The translations under genes and the position numbers were made by a program. 64,000 nt of DNA from Tetragonia tetragonoides (lineage: Eukaryota; Streptophyta; Magnoliopsida; Caryophyllales; Aizoaceae), in NCBI GenBank assembly GCA_038025085.1, contig CM076148.1:38151691-38215690 (forward strand), read 5' to 3'. The number at the start of each line of letters is the position of its first letter. The first letter of the stretch is position 1. The notes beneath the pieces were generated by a model. It was not told where the DNA came from. It ran no database searches and was given only the letters and a program-made list of their open reading frames with translations. Below, in pieces: positions 1-11,941 of the stretch.

Positions 1-590
1 ACAACAATGAAACTTTTCTGATCTTGCTTAGTAAAGAGGGAATAGTCAGATTTAGATTGCTGGAATCCAAAGGATAACAAGGCACTTGACAACTTTGCAA
101 ACCATTGTCTAGGAGTTTGCTTTAACCCATAGAGAGATTTCTTCAATTCGCAAACAAGATTGGGCTGAGAATTGTGAGGAACATTCTGAACACTCTCCCC
201 CTGTCCTACATAACCTTGAGGGAGAGACATATACACTTCTTCATGAAGATCTCCATGCAAGAAAGCATTAGAGACATCCATTTGACAAGTATCCCAACGT
301 TTCATAGCAGCCACAGCAAGTAAAGCACTAACAGTGACCATTTTTGCTACGGGAGCAAAGGTCTCTTCATAATCTATTCCCTTCCTTTGTCTGTTCCCTT
401 GAATAACTAGCCTTGCTTTATCTCTTTCCACAGTCCCATCAGGATTTAACTTTGTTTTAAATAACCACTTGCACCCTATTGCTTTCTTCCCAGGGGGCAA
501 AGTAGTAACTTCCCAGGTATCATTATCCTCAAGTGCTCTCAACTCAAGATTCATTGCGGAACACCATCTAGATTCCTTAATTTCTTTTTA
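1..590 (-). pseudogene. copia reverse transcriptase, N-terminal part
   Basis: The minus strand is open to the window edge and encodes CKWLFKTKLNPDGTVERDKA, APVAKM, QMDVSNAFLHGDLHEEVYM and LKKSLYGLKQ, hallmarks of the copia RT. The YVDD box lies outside the window. Frameshifts separate it from integrase. Confidence 0.9.
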
Positions 591-1206
591 AAAAAATGTA
601 GGTTCAGGTTGTTTTGTGAGGGCAGAAAGAAAAGCTTGAAATTGTGGTTGAAAGTGAGTTATAGTAACTTGATTTACAATGTGAATAGGAGCAGAATCCA
701 GGGATGGTTCAGATACAGCTTGAGCACTTACAAAATCAGACAACCAAGAAGGAGCTTTAGTAGGTCTAGAGGACCTTCTAAGCTCAGGAACAACAGGAGT
801 AGACACAACAAAATTATTATCAGAAGGAGACTCAATATTATGTGAGGCTTGAGGACTAGACTCGGTATCTTGTGAGGCTTGAGGACTAGACTAGACATTC
901 TGTGAGGCTTGAGGACTGGAGAATGGAGTAACATGAGGAATAGGAATATCATTTTCAAAATCATGATCAGACCACTCAGCATATGGCAAAGGGGCAAGAC
1001 AAGGCTTAAGGAACTTTGTTTGGCTTGTGTGATGAAAAGGGAAAATATGCTCATGAAACTGCACATCTCGAGAGACAAAAGTAGTATGTGTTTGAAGGTT
1101 GTAAAGTTTATACCCCTTTTGATGTGGTGGATAACCAAGAAAAACACAAGGGACTTATCAGTAGTTCTTGTAGGGTTTGAAGCCATGGCAAAACAGCCAA
1201 AAACTC

Positions 1207-1989
1207 TCATGTGATCATAAGATGGGTTTTTATTAAACAGAATGTCATAAGGGGTTTGATTTTTAAGTAAAGGTGTAGGCAATCTGTGATGATATAAGTG
1301 GCAATTAAAATGCAGTCACCCCAAAACTGAATTGGTAGGAAAGATTGAAATCTAATAGCTCTAGCAATTTCTAGCACATGTCTATGCTTTCTCTCTACTT
1401 TGCCATTTTGCTGAGGTCTATCAACACAAGAAGTTTGATGAATAATGCCTTGTTCAGCAATAAAAGCACCACAAGGGCCTTTAGTAAGTTCCAGTGCATT
1501 GTCAGATCTTATAATCTTGACAGTGCAACCAAACTGATTGGACACAAATTTGAGAAAATTTTTGAGGACAGGAAAGACATCAGATTTATGGACAAGAAGA
1601 TAGGTCCAAGTAGCACGGCTACAATCATCAACCAAGGTGAGAAAAAATCTGTATTTACCCTGAGTAGGTGTCCTATAAGCACCCCACACATCAATGTGTA
1701 ACATATTAAACACATTAGAACTGAAAGTATCACTATGGGGATAGGGAAGTTTAGTGAACTTTGCCATTGGACATACAATACAAACATCAGAATTATTATT
1801 GACAATATGAGCAGGTATACAAGACACATGCTTAAGCTTTGAATTTGAAGTATGACCTAACCTATTGTGCCACAGACTATAAGTGTTCTGAGAATCAATT
1901 ACAGAACCCTTATTACACCAGGAATTACATGACATGACAGTAGATGGGGATACAGTTCGAATAGGAGGACAAGAAATGAAGACAGACAT
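1207..1989 (-). pseudogene. copia integrase
   Basis: An H-H-C-C zinc site (WHNRLGH ... CIVCPMAKF) leads into a core with DVWG, IIRSDNALEL and PQQNGKVERKHR, that is, D, D and E of the catalytic triad. The C-terminal part changes frame near 1280. The domain would cut the LTR ends and join them to target DNA. Confidence 0.9.
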
Positions 1990-2001
1990 AACAATCTTGG
2001 A

Positions 2002-2613
2002 TCAAAAGACTAGAGGAACATTCAGCAAGTAGTAAAGCCCGGCTTTCTTTTTACCAATCCCCAAAACTTTCCTTGAGGTTAAGTCCTGTATCAGATAGAA
2101 TGTAGGAAAAAATATAACAAAGCAATTATTGTCTATTGTGAGTTTATGTACAGAGAGAAGGTTATACTGAAATGAAGGCACAAACAACACATTTTTAAGA
2201 GTTATATTGTTCTGAAGAGGTACAGAACCAATATGAGATATAGTGGAGGTGTTACCATTAGGCAGCTTTATGTTAGGTTGGTGATGAAGCAATTTAGGAG
2301 TTAGAAGGTTACTGTACACAGGTGTCATATGATCAGTGGCACCTGTGTCCAGTATCCACTCTTCTCTCATAGTAGATGCACAAGAGAGACAAGTAATACC
2401 TGCAAAATTATAGCCACTGCCATCTGCTGCATTATTAGTGCAATTTCCATGCTTGTCATTGTGTGGCAGCTGAGGAAGCAATTTCATGAGCTGCTCAAAT
2501 TGTTGTGAAGTGAAAGTAACATTTCCTCCTTCACCGTGTGTGCTATCAGAACTGACATTCTCAAGGTTGACATTTGCAGCAACTCTCTTAGATGGACCTC
2601 TATTCCAATCCAC
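2002..2613 (-). pseudogene. copia protease region
   Basis: Contains WILDTGATDHMT, the retropepsin active site (DTG) in the copia context, followed by YNLLSVHKLT, a usual landmark between protease and integrase. The frame stops at 2002 and integrase continues in another frame, so the polyprotein is broken here. Confidence 0.85.
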
Positions 2614-2833
2614 ATTTTCTTTTCCCCTTTCTTTCTGACTTTTAAAATTTCTGGTTTGAGGAAACTACTTGGACTTAGAATGCCAGCTAGGATATCCAAT
2701 CTTCTCCCAACACTTCTCTAGTGGATGCCATTTGTACCCACAGATTACACACTTGTTACTAGTACTACCTCGACTGTACATAGCAGATGACTCAACCAAA
2801 GGAATAGGAGAGATATTAGACCTCTCTTTGAGA

Positions 2834-3478
2834 TTATTCTTGCTGTAGAACAGAGCAGGAAGCTTCTACATTGGGTAAGGGGGTCATAAGCAATAACTGA
2901 CTCCTTAAAGGTCCATACACATCATCTAGACCATTTAGGAACTGGAACAACTTTTGATCCTCTCTCTGTCTTGTAATTGCTTTCAAGAACTCAGATATGT
3001 CAGGAGTTATAGTGGTGAGGCTAGGCAAATCACTCATTGAATCAAGCTCTTCCCACACACACTTCATTTTTGTGTAGTATTCACTTATACTACTACCTTC
3101 TTGAGCAATGTCATAACAATCCTTATTTAGCTTGTATTTACGAGAACCATTACTTAAGGCAAATCTTTTCTCTAATTGCAACCAAATATCTCTAGCAGAT
3201 TCAACAAACATTATAGACTTAGCAATAGAATCACTCACAGAATTCATAATCCACGCTATGACCATATTATTGCAAGTTTCTCATAATTCAGCTTTAACAA
3301 CATCATTAGTAGGTTTAGCGACAGTACCTTTGATGAATCCTAATTTTCGTTTATTCGACAATCCAATTTCCAAAGATCTACGCCATGAACGATAATTCGG
3401 AGCTCTAATTAGCTTGTCTTGGATTGCTAGAGAACCTGGCCCATCCGAAGGATAAAGAACAAGTTGAGGATCACTCAT
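2834..3478 (-). pseudogene. copia gag, interrupted
   Basis: The gag-like reading starts at the ATG near 3478 (MSDPQLVLYPSDGPG) and resumes at 3265 with YYTKMKCVWEELDSM and FLNGLDDVYGPLRSQ, typical of the UBN2/retrotransposon gag domain of copia elements. An in-frame TGA near 3287 splits it, probably from TGG (Trp) in the usual LWETCNNM context. Gag would form the particle that packages the element RNA. The zinc-knuckle part downstream is poorly readable. Confidence 0.85.
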
Positions 3479-3801
3479 TTTCACGAAGAACAAGAACTGC
3501 GTTTGCCGATAATAATGTAATCAGCGAAAAACACGAATCCCTAGAATTGATGAGCAAGATCGCTTGATGATACAAATCAAGTGATCAAAATCGAAGAAAC
3601 AATTGTGTTTAGTTGATTTAGCTAGCACAATTGATGAACAAATCAATTGGGGAAAACGAAGAAACAAAAGGAATTTCTAGGGATTTACATCAATGACCTA
3701 AAAGAATTTTAGATCAAAGAGAACAGAAATTAACGCAGTGTATCAACAATCACTGAGCTTCGTTGCTCTAATCTCAGTAATTCTCTCAGTCTTCCATTGA
3801 T

Positions 3802-3813
3802 GCTCTGATACCA
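3802..3813 (-). other. Primer-binding site, initiator Met-tRNA type
   Basis: The minus strand reads TGGTATCAGAGC, the standard plant copia primer site, with no gap to the LTR. It fixes the inner LTR end and the element's orientation. Confidence 0.9.
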
Positions 3814-4017
3814 TGTGGACAATTATCAATGGAGTTTGACGAGAGAAAAAGAAGAGAGAGAAAGAGAGCAAACAAAGAGCTCAACTGTATTGATTGTGTT
3901 AATTATACAGTAAATCTAAGAAGAGTATATATAAACACCTCTAATTACAATCTCTAAGAACTTACTAACATAATACTAAAATATGACAGCTCAGCATTTT
4001 CTGTTATTCTTTCCACA
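3814..4017 (-). repeat. 5' LTR of the copia element
   Basis: 204 bp with inverted ends TGTGGA...TCCACA. A TATATATA box lies near 3925-3935 when read on the minus strand. The copia primer-binding site directly abuts the inner end. Confidence 0.85.
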
Positions 4018-4394
4018 TAGCTGTAATTACCAAGTCACTCATTGTGAATGTAATAGGCTCTAGCTTGACTTGCAGAAAACTATTCACGTGCATTTTTAGT
4101 CCTGCAGTTCAGCTGATTTATATTCAGATGGACATATCCTCTGTAATTGTTCTCTGCGTTATTTTTAATAAACAGACTTTCATTTTGCTTATACGCTATT
4201 GGATTTGAATTGTGGATAATACACAGACTTTCATGTTGCTTATTGGCTACTACCTAAGCTGATGAGTGAAGGTTCAATCTTTGATTTATGTTCTAATATG
4301 AAGTAAATAGAGAATTAGAGATACACATCCTTGTAAAAATGTATGTTTTTTTTATTTCAGTCCATCAGCATTGCTATTTGCTACTTCATGCAGT
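4018..4394. other. Spacer without recognised gene
   Basis: AT-rich DNA between the copia LTR and the helicase fragment. A pyrimidine run ending in CAG (4346-4360) resembles a splice acceptor but no upstream helicase exon could be found. Confidence 0.5.
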
Positions 4395-5195
4395 AGTTCT
4401 GGGAAGAGCAGTGCAACCTGTTGCTGGATCGATCAACACATATATTAGAAGTTTGATAAAACGGAAGATTATTTATCATTGTGGCCCGACGAATAGTGGA
4501 AAGACGTATAATGCTTTGCAGCGGTTTATGGAAGCAAAGAAAGGGGTGTATTGTAGTCCGCTTAGGTTATTGGCAATGGAGGTGTTTGATAAGGTAAATA
4601 CAGTTGGTGTTTATTGTAGTCTACATACGGGTCAGGAGAAGAAAAACGTGCCCTTTTCTAATCATGTAGCTTGCACGGTTGAAATGGTATCCACTGATGA
4701 GTTGTATGATGTTGCTGTTGTTGATGAGATTCAAATGATGTCTGATCCAGGCAGAGGATTTGCATGGACTAGGGCTTTGCTTGGACTGAAGGCTGATGAA
4801 ATACATTTATGTGGAGATCCAAGTGTCCTTAATATTGTCCGGAAGATTTGCTCGGATACAGGGTATGAGTTGGTGGAACAACACTATGATAGGTTTAAAC
4901 CATTGGTGGTTGAGGCTAAGACATTACAGGGAGATCTTCGTCATGTAAAGTCTGGTGATTGTATTGTTGCGTTCTCAAGAAGAGAAATTTTTGAGGTCAA
5001 TTGGCTATTGAAAAGCAAACCAAGCACCGTTGTTGTGTCATTTATGGGGCTTTGCCACCAGAGACACGCAGGCAGCAAGCTAACCTGTTTAATGACCAAG
5101 ACAATGAGTTTGATGTCTTGGTAGCTAGTGATGCTGTAGGAATGGGCTTGAATCTTAACATAAAAAGGGTAGTCTTTTACAGCCTTTCTGACCCT
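4395..5195 (+). pseudogene. SUV3-type DExH RNA helicase fragment
   Basis: Encodes the helicase core of the plant SUV3/SUPV3L1 family, which unwinds RNA in organelles with degradosome partners. Visible are Walker A GPTNSGKT, motif [18 protein letters not shown], and, after a frame change, [14 protein letters not shown] and [14 protein letters not shown]. About one base is missing near 5000, within EIFEV...AIEK, which shifts the frame. The N-terminus and everything after VVFYSL are absent and a retroposon tail follows. The long stretch without introns could mean a retrocopy or simply one large exon; I cannot tell which. It is not functional as seen. Confidence 0.9.
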
Positions 5196-5229
5196 TATTG
5201 CTTTATTACCCCTTATTGCTTTATTACCC

Positions 5230-5402
5230 AAAAGAACCGTTTTGCAAATGAAAAAAAAAAAGAAGTTTTTGTGGGTCTTTCGGAAACAGTCTCTCTTCTA
5301 GGCGACTAGTTAGGGGTAAGACTGCATACATCTGGACCTCCCCAGACCCCGCCCTAGGCGGGATACTTACTGGGTTGTTGTTGTTGTTGTTGTTGTTGTT
5401 GA
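5230..5402 (+). repeat. SINE or RTE-type retroposon 3' end with (TTG)n tail
   Basis: Ends in seven or eight TTG units after the motif CCTCCCCAGACCCCGCC...GGGATAC, which is the conserved 3' end of many angiosperm SINEs and RTE LINEs. A second copy lies at 39314-39477 on the other strand. The left end is uncertain; an 18-bp direct duplication (cttattgctttattaccc type) sits at about 5198-5230. Confidence 0.8.
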
Positions 5403-5936
5403 TAATATTTTTTCGCAAATAAGTTTTAGTTTTTAATAAACTTTTAAGGAAAAACAAATCAATTAGACTAAATCAAATTATCCTATCATCGAGGTCAAAA
5501 AAAAAAAAAACAATCATCAATTTGGAATGGATCCTAAAGCATAAAATATTCTCATCTTAACCATTTCAAGATCAAATTAAAACACAAAAGATATATATTA
5601 GTTAGAAATGATTTATTAGTTTCATATTGGACACCATGTAGATTTGCCCAACACTGAATCAATGCCCTGACTTGTGAGTATATTGTGGTTAAATCAAACA
5701 TGGGATACCGCACAAATTTCTGCCTAATCTCAGTATCATAGAGGAACCTAATCCGGGGAGTGGAGTAGAGAGAGGGGGGGGGGGGGGGGGGAAGGAGAGA
5801 GAAAGGAAAATGAGAGAGAGAGATTAGCATGTACCATAAACATGAGAATAACATTGAACTTTACGAGATACCGATATCTAAACTGCATGGAGGTACTGAA
5901 CAAAGACAACTTTTTGTTTTTTGTTCAGAGATTATA
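5403..5936. other. Spacer with poly-G tract
   Basis: No gene recognised. Holds a run of about 17 G (near 5776-5792) followed by GA-rich DNA. Confidence 0.6.
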
Positions 5937-5945
5937 AAAGATAAA

Positions 5946-6160
5946 GGAAAATTTGATGAAAATAATCCGAAGTTTGTGCGGTCCGACAATAATAATCCCC
6001 AGATGGGAAATTGACAAAAATAATCCGACGATGAACTCCGTCTAATGGAAACGGTCCCATTATATTTTCCGTCCAGAGGTGTAACGGAGATGATAACGTG
6101 GCAAAGGGGACTTAATTTTCCGCCAAAATTTAAATTCACAGCCTCTCTCTCTCCTCACGT
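5946..6160 (+). repeat. MULE left terminal inverted repeat
   Basis: Matches the reverse complement of 11505-11718 with scattered mismatches. The shared core contains TTTGTGCGGTCCGACAATAA and ACGATGAACTCCGTCTAATG. Confidence 0.9.
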
Positions 6161-6276
6161 GACCATTTAATTGAGCCCCAATGCGTTAAATCTATTTTGC
6201 CCCAAATCGATTTATGCAGAATCCCTAGCTATCACACTCTCTCATCTCTCTATGTCACTAAGACCCAATTGAATCC

Positions 6277-6684
6277 ATGGTGAGCTGCAATTCAAACCAA
6301 AGTTCAAGATTTCTCTCGTCTCCTAGTAATTCCTCATCAAGTTCTCTTTTGGTCTGCGACCATGAAGTTCCAGCTGTTCTGCAAACTGTTAGGATTAGGC
6401 CAAACAAGGGGAAGAAATTCTATGGGTGTTCTTCTTGGAAGGTATGAACTCTACAATTTCTAAAAATTTCAGCTTCTTTTCATTAATTTGTTGAAGTTTT
6501 ATGGGTGTTTTTCTTGTAGACCGATAATTGTCACTTCTTTGTGTGGGAGCATGAGGATGAAAAGGTGGAGCTAATGAGGTGGAAACGCCAAAGGAGAGAA
6601 GTGCTAGCTGAGATTGAGGGACTAGTAGGTGAATTGAAAAGAATCAACAATGAGAAGATGATGGTGGACCAACAGCTTGCATAG
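6277..6684 (+). CDS. GRF-type zinc-finger protein carried by the MULE
   Basis: Two exons, 6277-6441 and 6520-6684, joined by a 78-bp GT-AG intron in phase 0, give 109 residues. The GRF zinc finger spans residues about 26-65: C-D-H, then KFYGCSSWK, C-H-FFVWEHE, the usual C..H/C...FYGC...C.FF.W layout. A coiled-coil-like charged tail follows (ELMRWKRQRREVLAEIEG). GRF fingers bind nucleic acid; small plant proteins like this (At4g04775 type) are often linked to transposons. The TAG at 6682 may be a mutation, because the frame stays coiled-coil-like beyond it (LKRKKEKIEVEAS). Whether it helps the MULE or is cargo is unknown. Confidence 0.75.
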
Positions 6685-7399
6685 CTGAAAAGGAAAAAGG
6701 AGAAGATTGAGGTTGAGGCTAGTAGGGCTGCTAAGGGTGAAAAAAATAGCTACTGTGTGTCTTTTTTTTACTTGGATTTTCATTGTAATTGTGGTGTCTG
6801 TTGTTATTGGTAGGAAGATGTAATTTGGTAGTTTGAATTTGACCACCTTAATAAGGTCAATAGGTTTGAAATTGCAAGCACATTTGCTAATTTTGTTGGG
6901 TTTTGTAAGTTGAAGCAAATGTATGAATGAGTAATGGTGAATGATGATGAAATTGTGCTTGCAAAATTGTGCTTTTACATTTGATGATAGAAATACCGAC
7001 TAAAATTTGTAGAATTCTAGAAAAACATTGTCTGATTGAATTGCTTAAATAAACTGATCAAGTGTCATAACATGGACCCAAAACGCCTTAATAAAACTAG
7101 TACCAAAGTGACCTAAGAAAAAAATAGCACAAATGTATTGTGCCTACAACTTAAGATCACATCATACAAAATATCTAATGCCCAAAATACACATGTGTAC
7201 TGCCCAAAAAAGTATGTGTGACATTCCTACTGCTTCAGATCAGAGGATGCTTGCTTGACTAGAGGATTGATAGTTGATAGTGGTGGAACTTTGGCTTTGG
7301 TTCATAACTGGTTGCAACAGCTGTATGACTTGTTGCATTGGTGTAATCTGTGACAGCAATACGATGCAATAACAAGGTTAGGTGTGACAGAAAAACAAC

Positions 7400-10300
7400 C
7401 ACCAAAAAAACCTAAAAAAAAGAGACTTAGACAGCAAGTGTACATTGAGGTATGAAGTGCCGTCTTGAGCTGTGTATAATCCAACACCCTGCATAAGAAT
7501 AACAGGTAAAGATTATAGAACAAACATAAACCACACAGGTAAAAAAATTGAGCTATATAAAGACACTTACAATCCCTCTGCCTGTATTTCTCCCCCTTCC
7601 TCTCCCTGTTGCCCTTCCTCCTCCTCTTGGTCTCCCTCTTCCTCTCCCTCCATTTGCTGGCTGAGCAGTGGTTCCATGGTGTGCTTCATCTATTGTTTCC
7701 ACATTGACATGCTTTCTGGGCCTTCCTCTGGACCTCTTTGCAGCTGGCTCAAGTACAACATCATCTTCTGCTTTACACTTCCTCTTTGTATGCGTGTTTG
7801 ATCCACACCTACTACAACTAAGTAGGAATCCATGCCTAGTAAGCTTTCCAGGTTTTTTAGAATCCTCATGTGGGTCCTTTCTTCTGTTCTTCTTTGGTCT
7901 ACTGGGACCAATCTTAACTGGAGGGGGATCAAGGGGGAGATCAACAACTGGCCAATGCCTTTCTCCCTGTAGAGGAGCTATCTTTCCTGCATAACATCTC
8001 AGAAATGCTTCTCTCTTGTAACAATCAGCTACAAAATCCTCAACCCTCAACCTTAAAAACTCAATGCAAGCCACTGCATGGCTACATGGGATCCCTCTAA
8101 GCTGCCATCTCCTACATGTACATGTTCTGTTTTCAATATCCACTACCATCTCATCCAACAAGTGCCTAACCTGAAATTGAGTGTCAGTTGATGGAATAGC
8201 TGTGCAATTGCTTGCACCTTCTTTTGATCTCTCCAACTTCTCTTGAACTCTTGGACACACATCACCATCAGTGGACTGCATCCATTGTCTTTTCAACACC
8301 AACCTCTCCATCAAAGCAGCCCTGGTATCTTCCATCATGTAAATCATGTGTTTGGATCTTGCATTTATGATATAATCATTGAAGGTCTCTGCCATGTTGT
8401 TGACTATTACATCACAGTAGGTGTGTGTGTCGATAAAAGCTCTGCAAAAGGCCTTAGGATTTTGAGCAATGAATGCCTCCACAGCTGCTGGTGACTTTGC
8501 CCTCATCTGATCCAATGCATCGTTAAAGTCTGCCAGACAATAAGCTCTTACAGCTTTCCAAAAATATTCTTTCAACTCATCTCCTTTGTATGTTTTGTGC
8601 CAATTTGCAAAAATATGTCGTGCACAGTTTCTATGCTTAGCTGAAGGAAAATTTTTGGCCACAACATTCACAAGTCCCTGTTATCACATACTACTACTTC
8701 ATAAATTACACAACACATTTTAATTGAACATCAAATTAATGAGGAAAATGAAGACAACAATCATACCTTTTGCTGATCAGAAATAAGTGTCCATCCATCT
8801 CCTTTGCTTCCTCCTCAGCATTTCTGAACCTCAATGAGAAACCACTCCCAACTATCATTGTTTTCTCCTTCTACTGCAGCCTAACAAATGGAAAACATTT
8901 GGTCATTTGCATCTCTTCCTATAGCAGTAAGAATCATGCCTCCCAGAAAGTTTTTATGAAGCATCCATCCAAGCATATCACTTTCCTATAACCTGCCATC
9001 CAACCACTGCTTAACCCATCAAAACACATGAAAAGCCTTTGAAACACAGGTGGTTCTGACCTAACATTAGAATCAGTGACTAACACAACTTTAGAGTTAG
9101 GATTAGCAGCTTCCACAGCCTTGATATAGCTGGGTATTTTGCTATAGTGATCTTTCATTGTGCCATGAAGCTTCCTGTGTGCTATTTGCTTAATTTTGTA
9201 GGCCAAAGATCTTATGATAATCACCCTAAACCTCCTCTTAACAGCTTCTACTATCTCTATGGCAGGCCAATGAGGTCTACTCTTGAAAATTTCAAGGAAT
9301 TCATCTGGTGATTTTCTATCCTCTTAACAACAAAACAAGCTCTCCTTGACTCCCAAGAAACATACAACCTAAAGGGACAGCCTTTAATACATCGAACACC
9401 AAGTCTTTGCCCTCTACTTTTGTTACTAACTTTATATGTCAAATTCCTACCCTGAGCTATTGCATATTTGGTGACTGTAGATTTGAATTTATCTCTGGTA
9501 GCAAATCTCATACCACCCACCCATTTAAACTTGCTGAAATCAGTGGCTTCATTCACAACAGGGATGTCTATTTTTCTCTTTTGACCTCTTATATCATCAT
9601 CTTCACTATCCCCAGGTGTATCTACATCACCTTCACTGTCTTCATAATCAGAGACAAAACCATTTTGAAATGTCAGCCTTCCTGTAGGTGTTTTCTGCTG
9701 GTGTGAGCTGCCTTCATGTGTTTCTTTATGGTGAGGTGCACTTCTGGATGATTCACCTCTTTCAGATCTGTGGAAGGTTATTCAGAACCTCATTTATCTC
9801 TTCTGCTTTTCTCAAATTCCAGTTCCTGATATTGTTCCTGGCAGCCACTGCCTCATCATCATTTTCATCACTATCAAAATCTGCAACTTTCTCAAACACA
9901 TCTACCTCCTCAAATTCATTCACAACCACATCAGATTTTTCCTGGACTTTTCCCTTGCTTTTTTTCCCTTTACCCTTGTTTTTTTTTCCCTTTTCCCTTT
10001 CTTCTTGCAGGTTCTTTACCTTTTCTTTGACCTCCTTCAACACTTGGGTATACCTTCACCTCTATCTCTTCTGTGTAATACCCCTCACCACCCTCCTCAT
10101 CTGTATCAGTACCTTCTTCACTTGAAGGTGCATACCCTGTATCACTTGAGTGCTGACTCGAGTACTGCTCATATAACTCATGCACTGGGATTGGACTTTC
10201 TGGTCTATCATCATAAAGGTCATCAATGGCATCTGACCTGAGGTTGTTGGATGGGGTATCAATTGGAGTAGTTTGTTTCTGTGGGGTTATCTGTGGGGTA

Positions 10301-10904
10301 GGTTGTGGGGTACCTTGTGGGGTTTTGGTTCTGGGACTTCTTCTAATTTTAGTAGGGTTATTAGTGGGTTTTTTGGGCCTTTTTGGTGTGGATAGATGTG
10401 GGGGAGGGATTGGGCCACATATGTGTTCTATGGTGGTTTCGGACCTAACAGATGTGGTGGGCTTCTTACCACTTGTGGACTTCCTTGGCTGCTGTTTTTT
10501 CTGAGCTACTTCTTTATCACATGACACACTTGCTTCTCTGGGCATACAATGTTCAATTGGGCCAAAACCTTTTGGGGAAGACACATTCAAGTCATTTTCA
10601 TCATGGATAGCATATAACTCCACAATACCTATTCTTTCCCCATACTGCCTAATGGTATTAACCTCCCCATCACCAATTATTTTGCGCAAACCATTGTGTT
10701 CTTTTTTGCTTGGAATTAGAAAATACAACTCCTTAATTGGTTCTTGAATCCCTATATCTTTAGCTAATGTAAAGAGCCACCAAAAATCCAACCTGTCTGG
10801 GTCAATGTTAATTGCAGTTTCTTCTTTACCCCCACATAACGCTTCTCTGGTTTATTTACCAGCTTTCCACCATAGTGATACTTCAATTTCATATACTTAT
10901 CCAT
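7400..10904 (-). pseudogene. MULE transposase (mudrA type), mutated
   Basis: The start is probably the ATG near 10904 (MDKYMKLKYHYGG). Order along the protein: N-terminal domain (GIQEPIKELYFLIP), a long acidic/proline-rich linker, MuDR domain (FKWVGGMRFATRDKF), the DDE core start (VICLDGCFIKT), DSWEWFLIEV, RHIFANWHKTYKG, and a SWIM zinc finger (CTCRRWQLRGIPCSHAVACI) followed by a CX2C...H...C knuckle and RGRGR tail. Introns with GT-AG ends fit at about 8679-8764 and 7489-7570; the last exon reads GVGLYTAQDG, the usual MULE C-terminus. Defects: a one-G loss near 10840, frame changes near 10020, 9750 and 8940, and stops in the DDE core (one at a usual Trp). It should be inactive. Confidence 0.9.
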
Positions 10905-11504
10905 CAATTGAAGCTGGCATTCAAATACATGTAAAAAAACCCATAAAATTTTGTCATTTTTTTGTTGATTATAATCAGATAACTGAACAAAATTCACAAT
11001 AACAAACATATCTCTCTTTAGTATAATCAAATAATGGAATAATCATATACGATCCATAATTCAACAGGTTAAACTAATAATCATATACCTAGAATCACAA
11101 AATCAACAAATCTTACAAGGATCCTTTTTTAATACCTAATTTCCACACAATTTCGAAATGCATGTCAACAATATTGATTTTCGCAAAAATAATCTGAGTA
11201 ATTTGAACAAAGTTCATACCTTTTGTGCTTCTTTTGTGTTAATTGCGTCAACTTCAATGGTGAAAGTAGCAGCTTTTGGCCTTCTCCTCAATTTGCTTTT
11301 GTTGTCTTTTTAATGGTCAAAGAGAAATGAAAGAGAAATAAAAGATTATGAAAGGCAAATGAAAGGGAAACGAAAGAGAATTATGAAGAAGAGATGACAA
11401 TTTGAAAGCAGGTTTGTTGGGGTTTAATGGCTTGTGGGGAGGGCCATTGAAAAGGTTCTGACATACGAGTATAGAGGAAGGGGTTTAGTAATGGGTTATT
11501 TAGT

Positions 11505-11718
11505 GGGGAGAGAGAGAAAGGCTGTGCAATTAAAATTTTGGCGGAAAATTAAGTTTCCTTTGTCACGTCATTATCTCCCGCACGCCTCTGGACGAAAAAT
11601 ATAATGAGACCATTTCCATTAGACGGAGTTCATCGTCGGATTATTGTTGTCAATTTCCCATTTTGGGATTATTATTGTCGGACCGCACAAACTTCGGATT
11701 ATTTTCATCAAATTTTGC
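11505..11718 (-). repeat. MULE right terminal inverted repeat
   Basis: Inverted partner of the left repeat. In MULEs these repeats usually hold the transposase promoter, consistent with the transposase reading leftwards from here. Confidence 0.9.
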
Positions 11719-11727
11719 AAAGATAAA

Positions 11728-11941
11728 TACCTTTTTTATTGCTCAATATAAAATATCAATATCCAAACAAGGAAGAAAATCACCTTTGATTACAGTTTCT
11801 ATATGTACAACATTACAATATCAATCCTATCCTGCATGGATCACTACAATGGAATACATAGTAATATATAAGAATGAAGACATAGGTGACATTAAATTGT
11901 TCACCACAATACAATAGTTGAGACTTGTTCATACCATCAAA
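11728..11941 (+). promoter_or_regulatory. Upstream region of the aspartic protease
   Basis: 214 bp between the MULE target duplication and the protease ATG. No clear TATA box within 100 bp. The MULE insertion has replaced whatever lay upstream, so expression of the protease may depend on element sequence. This is inference. Confidence 0.35.

Larger units (their letters stand above)
1..4017 (-). mobile_element. Ty1/copia LTR retrotransposon, decayed, 3' end off window
   Basis: Read on the minus strand the order is LTR (4017-3814), primer-binding site, gag, protease, integrase, reverse transcriptase, which is the Ty1/copia order. The RNase H and 3' LTR would lie left of base 1. Frames change several times and gag has an internal stop, so the copy is dead. 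The 5 bases after the LTR (4018-4022, tagct) would be one target duplication; the partner is outside the window. Confidence 0.95.
5946..11718 (-). mobile_element. Mutator-like element (MULE) with long TIRs
   Basis: 5,773 bp. Terminal inverted repeats of about 210 bp lie at 5946-6160 and 11505-11718; the outer bases are GSAAAATTTGATGAAAATAA. Both ends are flanked by AAAGATAAA (5937-5945 and 11719-11727), the 9-bp duplication expected for Mutator. It carries a transposase pseudogene on the minus strand, starting near the right end, and a GRF zinc-finger gene on the plus strand near the left end. Confidence 0.95.
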
